Source of the DNA: Lindgomyces ingoldianus
Taxonomy: Eukaryota; Ascomycota; Dothideomycetes; Pleosporales; Lindgomycetaceae
NCBI RefSeq assembly: GCF_010093535.1
Contig: NW_022985186.1
Location: 590,254-654,253 of the forward strand
Direction: 5' to 3'
Length of the DNA: 64,000 bases
Shown here one piece after another: positions 57,599 to 64,000 of the stretch. The stretch's first letter is position 1. Every line of letters starts with the position of its first letter. Made by a program: the position numbers and the translations under genes. A model generated the notes under the pieces. It ran no database searches, was not told where the DNA came from, and saw only the letters and a list, made by a program, of their open reading frames with translations.

Positions 57599-59263
57599 CT
57601 ATGAGGAACCATAGGACTGCAGCAGCTTCACCACTCCCTCTTGCTTTTTCGCAATCGCCCACGCTAGTGGTGTTCGGTTCATTCTGTCCTTCCCATCAAG
57701 GTCGGCTTTGCCCGTCTCCAGCAATCTCTTAACCAAGGCTTCCTCTCCGTTCCCTGCGGCCAAGGATAGCGGTGTCCGACACATCTTATTCTTTACGTTA
57801 ACGTCGACCTTGCCAGTCTGTAGCAGTAGCTCAACGACAGCATCGTGACCGTTTTGGGCGGCCCAAAAAAATGGCGTCACAAGATACCCGTCCTTCTCGT
57901 CGAGTTTGGCCTTGCCCGTATCGATCAGCACTTTAGCTACCTCTGGGTAACCTTTGTAGGCAGCCCACCACAAAGGAGTCAGGTTGTCCAAGTCGCCCTT
58001 TGCATTAACGTCAGCTCCTTTCTGCAAGAGCGCTTTTACTAAATCCGCATCACCATCTTTAGCCGCCATAACAATCTCCTGGCGGAATGGAGAACTATTC
58101 CTGGTTGAAAGTTGTGAAAGTAGTGCTGCTAAGGGATCCTTGGAGGGGTCGGGCGAGCTTTCGTCGTCCCGAGGGCGCAGATTTTTTGCACATGCCTGCA
58201 TCTGTTTGAACGTTTCCTGAGATGTAACGTACCGCCGTGTCGCCGCCGCAATCTCTTTTGCCTTCGCCGACTCTTCGAGCCCAATATCTTCTAACCCACG
58301 CACCACATTGAATCGGAAGTATCGGCTACTGTCGTCTAAGTATGCCTTATCTCGTCGGAACCTCTCGGCAGTCCGTTCTGTTTCGGTTGCAATAGCAACC
58401 AAGGCCTCTCCAATATGAAGCACATCGTCTGGGAACGGCTTCAGTGAAGGTATGCCTGTGCCAATTGAGACGAGACATTGGAGCTTGCCTTCTAGCGGCT
58501 CTACTCCCCACATTAGCTGAGCCTCGTTCCATAGTTCCATCACTGGGTTATTCGCTCCCGTTGCTCCATCCACAAACTCTTCCTTGAACCGACCAATCGC
58601 GATCGGGTCGAAGAAGGAAGATGCCGCCGATGTTGCACGGCAAGCTTCCCATATCTTGACGCTATTTAACAGGTCTGTGTTGCCGCGCGGGGATTTGTAG
58701 CTCGTAAGGCAAACTGTTTCACTAGTCTCTTTGCTTGTCGCGCACAAAAAACTAGCGGGTGTCGTAAGCTAAACTAAAAGATAGAGCTTCGCACAAGAAC
58801 TAAAGGTAACCCACACTTTGCACACCGAATCTGGGGCATCTTTTAGGAGTACATCCTCCTGGTGCCCTTGCTCTTTCATGATCTTCTTCACTGCCCCCTC
58901 CAGTGCATCCGAGTCAAACCGGCCTTGGATTTTGCCCTTCACTGTCACTCTGTGCCTCTTCTTCTGGAATACGTGATCTGACAGTGAGAGATAGGCGCTG
59001 ATGCACTCATCAATGCCCATCTTCAGCCGGCCGAGCATGATCGCGAGCAGCCTAGCCGCTTAGCATTGATTCCGTCCACCTCGATCCCTTATGACGACTT
59101 ACCCGCCAGTGCTTGTTCCGCCGATCATGTCAAAGTAGTCACACGGCTTCGGTGGCGCATCTGGGTTGACCGTCTCCATGAGCTGCTGGAGAATCATCAA
59201 CGAGGACAAGCCGCGGACACCGCCGCCGTCGAGCGCAAGCAGCCGGAGGTCTTTCCTCGACAT
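57599..59263 (-). CDS. Patatin-like phospholipase with ankyrin repeats
   Basis: Three exons on the minus strand (59263-59103, 59051-58815, 58751-57599), with introns of 51 and 63 bp bearing GT..AG ends, join in frame to 516 aa. The start ATG at 59263 precedes LRLLALDGGGVRGLSSL. The patatin hallmarks are complete: the oxyanion glycines DGGGVRG (12-18), the nucleophile Ser51 in GTSTG and Asp194 in DGA. Residues from about 355 to the end form about four ankyrin repeats (GADVNAKGD, TPLWWAAYKGYPEVAKVL, TPLSLAAGNGEEALVKRLL, TPLAWAIAKKQEGVVKLLQ). The enzyme would release fatty acids from phospholipids. Fungal patatins coupled to NB-ARC, TPR or ankyrin modules are NLR-type effectors (family knowledge). 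This one lacks an NTPase domain. Apparently intact. Confidence 0.9.
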
Positions 59264-59839
59264 CCTCAGCAGCTTCTTGCTCCTGTAGGCTGTCAAGACG
59301 TTATCGTATCGAAGAAGCGCGGTGCTGACAGTAGAGTTGAACTGCCAAGGAGGAGGTTCAGTCAGTCGCAAACGTTGTCGAGGCCGAAGAGCGGAGGAAT
59401 CATTCGCGCCGGTGGCGCCTTAGCGTAGCATTATGCAGCATCGTGCATCTGAACCGGCCAATGGAGCCGCCGTGAGCTATGATGTGCTGAACAAAGTTCA
59501 CTGCAGGACCGAGCAAGCAGATGCAGGGGCAAAATGAATTATGGGTGCTTTTGTTCGACACCAAACGCAACCTTAGAAGTGGGCGCAACTGCAGGGTTCT
59601 TCTGTTTCATACAAGCAGCCATGGCGCCAAGTCATCACTGTCTCTATTGTTTTACAGAACCCAAATGAATTCGTTGTAGCCGCACGGCAATCCTTTTACC
59701 ATAGCTTCAACCTTACGGTCCGGCAGGGATGCGCTGCTGCGGCGGGGAGAGTGCCAAGCCGCACTGACAAGACCCTTGTCGGGATGCGCAAACTTGCCGT
59801 AGTTCACTCCCGTGAACCAGCTGAAAGCGTGAGCCATTG
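59264..59839. other. Upstream region of the patatin gene, with an unassigned short frame
   Basis: GC-balanced. A minus-strand frame (MAHAFSWFTGVNYGKF, 61 codons, 59652-59837) stays in frame with sequence beyond the neighbouring mariner insertion (..LFSTECVCT at 60458-60549). A small host frame may therefore have been split there. No family recognised. Confidence 0.35.
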
Positions 59840-59841
59840 TA

Positions 59842-60455
59842 CAGTACTAGGACAAAAGTCTGTGCCCATGAACCGTGCGCGCAACACCAAAACGCGCGAC
59901 GCGCACAAACAACCCCACTTTCCACCACCCCCAACACCACCATAGAACGCTCTTTTGGCCAGGAAATAAGCAGAAATTACAGAAGAGGTCATAAACTTAC
60001 CCTAGCAACAAGGGCTTTAATTCTTTTAAAATATAAGGCAGGCTATTCCTATTAGGAAATAATAGAGGAATATAGCGTGTTGCGTTAGTGTGTGTACACA
60101 ATAATTAAGAGATAGAAAACCCACAACACTACCTATTTACTGCTAAGATCTAGCTAGCCACATGTAATTAATATTTATAAGAGTTACCTCCTTTTTTGCT
60201 AGGTTTAAAAGACCCTAAAAATATAGTATAATTGTCTTATAAAGGACTAATCTGTACACTAATTTGGTTAATGCTACAATAGATTGAGGCTGTACAAGCA
60301 GCGCATGGCTGGCAGACTCAGTATTAAATATATTTTAATTATTACTATTAAAAAAACTATGTATTTACATATAAAATTAAGTGCGCGTTGGTTCATTTTC
60401 GCCTCGCGATTTGGTGGAGAAAAAGTGATGAGCACAGACTTTTGTCCTCTGACTG
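59842..60455 (+). mobile_element. Tc1/mariner element, internally deleted (614 bp)
   Basis: The inverted terminal repeats are CAGTACTAGGACAAAAGTC and GACTTTTGTCCTCTGACTG, with TA at 59840-59841 and 60456-60457. A plus-strand fragment keeps a transposase helix-turn-helix segment (RGHKLTLATRALILLKYKAG at about 59985-60050, then decayed). The catalytic domain is gone. The terminal regions are GC-balanced and the middle is RIP-like AT-rich. Confidence 0.82.
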
Positions 60456-60457
60456 TA

Positions 60458-61207
60458 CAGACACATTCTGTTGAGAAAAGTGTCGGTTTGTGTAAAAAAA
60501 GGCCAACCGGCACTATGAGTCCACTCACGAGAACTCCTCTACGATGCAAAATGTGTCAGATGATGTCCCCTGCAATCTCGTTGTCACGAAGGAAGCATAG
60601 TAGGCGTTCAGGGTATCAATGGAGGTCCCTGCCTAGGTAGATCCTATATCATCGCCATGGCAAGGCTTTAGCGCACCCGAATGCTATTCCTCGATCACAC
60701 CTGAAATGGACGCATAGCTCCGCAAATCCCGGTCGACCAGGTCAGTCCAATGTCCGACGCATACACTTCCAGGCTTGCTCTTACATGTACCATAGGGCTA
60801 AAATAGACCGGATGAAGGTTATAGAGGCCGAGATTCGGCTTATAGTTTACCATGTAGTTATGTTGTGTAAAATGAGGGATTTTATTTAATTAGTTAATTT
60901 TTATAAGTTAGCTATGTAATTGAATAATAAAGGTTTTCTGTTGCGATTTCAAGTAAGTGTAGCCTTAGAGACTACTCTAACGTTAGTAGCTTAAACGCTT
61001 AAAATTTCAAAATTACCTAAAAGATCTAAAAGTACTTACTCTTTCTTAATAGAATATTAAAGCTTAATTTATAGAAGCAATAACGTTATTAATTACATTA
61101 CAAAGTGCTAAAATTTTATTATAGTAGACTGTTTACTTGTGTAGGCTGTTTACATGTAAAGTATGTTATATTTAACTTAAATTTATAAAAAAATTCTTTT
61201 TTACTTT
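60458..61207. other. Gene-free stretch, GC-balanced then AT-rich
   Basis: Balanced to about 60830, then RIP-like. No gene recognised. Confidence 0.5.
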
Positions 61208-61220
61208 AAGTTATAAAAGA

Positions 61221-61521
61221 TGTAACGGCACAGGCAAGACAATAGGTCTAAATGCGGTATGAATCCACTTAGAGGCATATGAGAGTGCGTGGGGACTTAG
61301 TAACCTTAGAATGTCACAACACCTATAGGCCTTGTACAAAAGGATATTAGAAAACTACTAACCTAGCTAAGAGGAGAGGTGCGACTAAATACTTAGAGGA
61401 ATAGGGGTAACAGCAGGGGGCAGGGCAGGGTCGGGGCCAGGTCAGGGTCGGGGCCGATACAAGGACCCTTCGGATAGGTTCCGGGAAACTCGAGATGGAA
61501 CGATTCATGAGAATCGTTACA
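61221..61521 (-). mobile_element. LTR-A family copy, 301 bp, inverted
   Basis: TGTAACGGCAC to GAATCGTTACA on the plus strand; the LTR reads on the minus. Its 5' part is GC-rich with a (GGGTCGGGGCC)-like direct repeat. It is flanked by a 13-bp direct repeat (AAGTTATAAAAGA at 61208-61220 and 61522-61534), longer than the 4-6 bp normal for LTR integration. Confidence 0.8.
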
Positions 61522-61534
61522 AAGTTATAAAAGA

Positions 61535-62100
61535 TGTAGCTAATACAGCTAACTTCTTATATAATAATATAATGTTTCTAAGGCTTTTTAACTAGGATGG
61601 TAGATTATTATACAATTAAACTAGTCACGTGTGACTCTAATAACATCTAAAGAGCTTTATCTTACCTGCCTAAAATAGCTGTCTAGCGTCCTCTACTTGC
61701 GTTGCTTAATGCTCTAAAGCTTAAACTACTGCTTAAAGCAATTAAAAGCCTTTATGTTACTAGTAGTTGTAAGAACAGAGCTCTGTACCACTCCGCTAAT
61801 ACAACTAAAAAGGTGAGAATAATCAACTAACAGTTAATCTTACGTACAGAATAGTATATATACCCGTCGCACGTAAGCGCCATCTCAGCCATACACCGCC
61901 CTAGTCCCTGCTGTACCTCTATTCCCCTAAGTATTTAGCTGCACTTCTCCTCTTACCTAGCTTAGTAGTTTTCTAATATCCTTTTGTACAATAGGTGCTA
62001 AGAAGTCATCATCCTCTCGCTTAACTTACTATATCGGGTCAACCCACACACCTTAAAATTTTCCGCACCACTTGTTCTCCTTCTTCTCTACACTACTACT
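61535..62100. other. AT-rich stretch with an LTR-A fragment
   Basis: 61905-61990 matches the central part of LTR-A (CCCTAAGTATTTAGCTGCAC, then TAGTTTTCTAATATCCTTTT). The rest is RIP desert. Confidence 0.55.
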
Positions 62101-62840
62101 ATGCCTTTCTAACCTAAAACTGCTTGCTGTAAATATAATAAGCCTACCCTTACTAGCATCTAGGCGCTCTCTTATATTAGTTTTAGCCTTTTAAAAATAT
62201 AGAAGACTTTTCTTATTCTAATTTTATTAATTAAGTTAATACTTAAGCAGTTGCAAAAATGCAAGAATAAGCCCTAGAAAAAGGCCTGTTGCATAGAGAG
62301 ACCCCTAAAGCTTAATAAGCGCGCAGAGTGACAATTAGTACAACACTTAAAGCAGTTTTCTTTTAAAACGTACAAAGTACTTGCTACTTTTAGAAAAACA
62401 ACAACTGCAATCTGCGTTAATACAGTAAAGCAATACCTACAAAAAAACAAGTACTACACATTTAAACTGCGTGCTAAGCCCTACTTTAAGCCCTCCTATA
62501 AGCTTAATTATTGTTACTAAAGTGCTTACATAAAAACCTAAGATAATAATAACTTTAAATGTGTCTACTTCTTTAACAAATTAACTTTTAAAGTAGGACT
62601 TGTCTCTACCACCTAATACTGTAAGTAGAAGAAGAGGGCATTGTGTGCGTACAAATCTTAATACCTAAAGCCTACTTTTAAGAGCAGAAGAAGCTTTGTT
62701 AGAGTATAGGCAGCTATATCCTAAAATTTTAAGTTAGAGCTAGTTATACTGCCTTAAGGCAAGTAAATAGACTTAAGAAGATACTATAATAAAGTTTTAG
62801 CTACTTACACACAGCTATTTTATGCTAAACAGCTGATGAG
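62101..62840 (+). pseudogene. Tc1/mariner transposase remnant, C-terminally truncated
   Basis: The decayed plus-strand frame starts at the ATG at 62101 (MPF, stop, PKTACCKYNKPTLTSI). It is followed by a helix-turn-helix part (LNKRA.. QLVQHLKQFSFKTYKVLA, as in TLxxxLxx of Tc1 proteins) and the DDE part (YLKPTFKSRRSFVRVQAAI; the family pattern is YLKPTFKxGRxSVMVWGAI). Many TAG/TAA stops in RIP context. It ends where the NACHT-WD40 frame begins. Confidence 0.78.
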
Positions 62841-62858
62841 AAAAGAGAGTTATATGCC

Positions 62859-64000
62859 ATGCTAAGAAACGTCCTGGGGAGTATAGCAGTCTTATCTTCT
62901 CCTCTCTCTGCTCTCTCACTCAGTAGGCTACTCAATACCCCTATAGAGGACATTGATCAGACATTAGAAGATCTATATGCCATTTTATATATCCCAAAGG
63001 ACCACACCCGGCCTCTCGGTCTGCACCATCCTTCATTCCGCGACTTCCTGCTGAATAATGAGAGGTGCAGCGATCCCAACTTCCTGGTGGATAAGAAGCA
63101 AGCGCACCGGACGTTATTTAATAGGTGTACTCAGCTTATGCACACTTGTCTTAAAAGAGATATCTGTGGTGTAGGTGCTGCCGGTGTGTTTGTGACTGAT
63201 ATAAGCAACAGTCTAGTTGAGCAATGCATCCCTCCGGAGCTTCAGTATGCATGTCTCTACTGGGTCGAGCATCTTAGACAAGGCGATGTCCAACTTCATG
63301 ACGACGAACAAGTTCACCAATTCCTTCAGAAGCATTTCCTCCACTGGCTTGAAGCTCTTAGCCTGATGCGGAAGACATCCGAAAGCATTCTAGCGATAAA
63401 TTTGTTGGAGTCTACCGTTATAGTAAGGAACTTCTTCTTGGGCTAAGTGAATTCGAACTAATGTAGAAAGGCTGATCAAAGTTCCCGCTTCCGTCCATTC
63501 ATCTATGATGCAAAACGATTTACTTTACACAACCGATCTATCATCGAGGCTGCGCCTCTTCAAATATATTGTTCGGCTCTCATGTTTGCACCGGAGGGGA
63601 GCATCATTCGCGGACAATTCAAGGACCAAATACCTCTTTGGATCTGTGCCATGCCAAGAATGCCAAAAGAGTGGAGCCCTTTAGAGCAGACGCTCCGGGG
63701 CCACACGGGCTGGATCTGGAGCGTAAAGTTCTCCAACGACAGCAAGGTCGCATCAGGGTCTGCTGACAAGACTGTGCGGGTATGGAACATCGCCACAGGA
63801 CAACTCGAGCAGACACTACAAGGCCACGTAGGTCGGGTCTGGGGCGTGGCGTTCTCGCCGAACGGGAAAAGGATGGTGTCAGGGTCAGATGATGAGACAG
63901 TGCGGCTATGGAACGTCACCACAGGTCTACTCGAGCAGACACTACAAGGCCACGCAGGCCCGGTCTGGAGCGTGGCGTTCTCACCGGATGGAAGTCGGGT
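62859..64000 (+). CDS. NACHT-WD40 protein, 5'-truncated, runs off the window
   Basis: The open frame 62859-63422 encodes the helical part downstream of the NACHT NTPase (SIAVLSSPLSALSLSRLL, LGLHHPSFRDFLLN, YACLYWVEHL, FLHWLEALSLMRKTSESI). A 48-bp intron (63423-63470, GTAAGG..AAAG) joins in phase to RPFIYDAKRFTLHNRSIIEA and PLWICAMPRMPKEWSPLEQT, then WD40 repeats from about 63690 (GHTGWIWSVKFSNDSKVASG, TVRVWNIATGQLEQTL, GHVGRVWGVAFSPNGKRMVS). The P-loop and the entire NACHT core plus any N-terminal effector are missing; a mariner remnant directly precedes the frame. The Met at 62859 may be fortuitous. WD repeats are diverged, unlike those at 42312. Probably non-functional as an NLR, though the reading frame is clean. 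Confidence 0.8.

Noticed and set aside
60274..60640. Open frames over the right end of the mariner element as genes
   Set aside because: They start within or cross the terminal repeat and mostly use TTG starts; no domain was seen.
1..64000. A giant Starship-type cargo element
   Set aside because: No DUF3435-type tyrosine recombinase was recognised, and the insertions are independent, each with its own duplication.
1..64000. tRNA or rRNA genes
   Set aside because: No cloverleaf with A and B boxes or rRNA-like sequence was noticed by eye; a covariance-model scan would be needed to exclude them.

Overview
The window looks like a gene-poor, repeat-rich region of a filamentous ascomycete (Pezizomycotina, perhaps Dothideomycetes; the class is a guess). 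Three things support this. First, genes have short GT..AG introns of 46-180 bp. Second, the genes are typical of that group: chitin synthase, HET-NACHT-WD40, patatin-ankyrin and F-box proteins. Third, the DNA alternates sharply between GC-balanced gene islands and very AT-rich, TpA-rich blocks full of stop codons, the pattern left by repeat-induced point mutation (RIP; C to T in CpA, read as TpG to TpA on the other strand).

Layout. 1-12.0 kb: an aminoglycoside-phosphotransferase-like pseudogene cut into two halves by a 6.1 kb hAT element that itself carries a second 3.1 kb hAT; then a decayed pogo transposase, an intact zinc metalloprotease and a 1.2 kb inverted-repeat element. 12.0-19.05 kb: RIP desert with a deleted Fot/pogo element, a solo LTR and a 4.1 kb long-TIR element with a Tc1/mariner-type transposase remnant, a (TAG)n array and an assembly gap. 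19.1-21.4 kb: an unrecognised gene island with a broken gene. 21.5-34.8 kb: a three-level stack of Fot/pogo elements, a GC-rich solo LTR and a complete but RIP-ruined Ty3/gypsy element. 34.8-50.5 kb: the main gene island, with an F-box gene, chitin synthase, a decayed HET-NACHT-WD40 gene, a second F-box-like gene and an ankyrin pseudogene. 50.5-57 kb: a hAT-like inverted-repeat element holding a second copy of the 3.1 kb hAT and a small LTR element. 57-64 kb: a patatin-ankyrin gene, a deleted Tc1/mariner element, an LTR copy, and a Tc1/mariner fragment abutting a 5'-truncated NACHT-WD40 gene that leaves the window.

How the parts fit. Several genes belong to fungal NLR-like or nonself-recognition families (HET-NACHT-WD40, NACHT-WD40, patatin-ankyrin, ankyrin), and most of these are broken by RIP-type stops or insertions. 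The apparently intact genes are the metalloprotease, both F-box genes, the chitin synthase and the patatin-ankyrin gene. Insertion boundaries could be read directly for many elements because the target-site duplications survive: TA for Fot and mariner, 8 bp for hAT, 5 bp for LTRs. Mismatches within these duplications fall in RIP dinucleotide context. All family calls come from reading motifs by eye; no database search was run. Many short open frames in the window begin with TTG or GTG, and starts given here were moved to ATG where possible.
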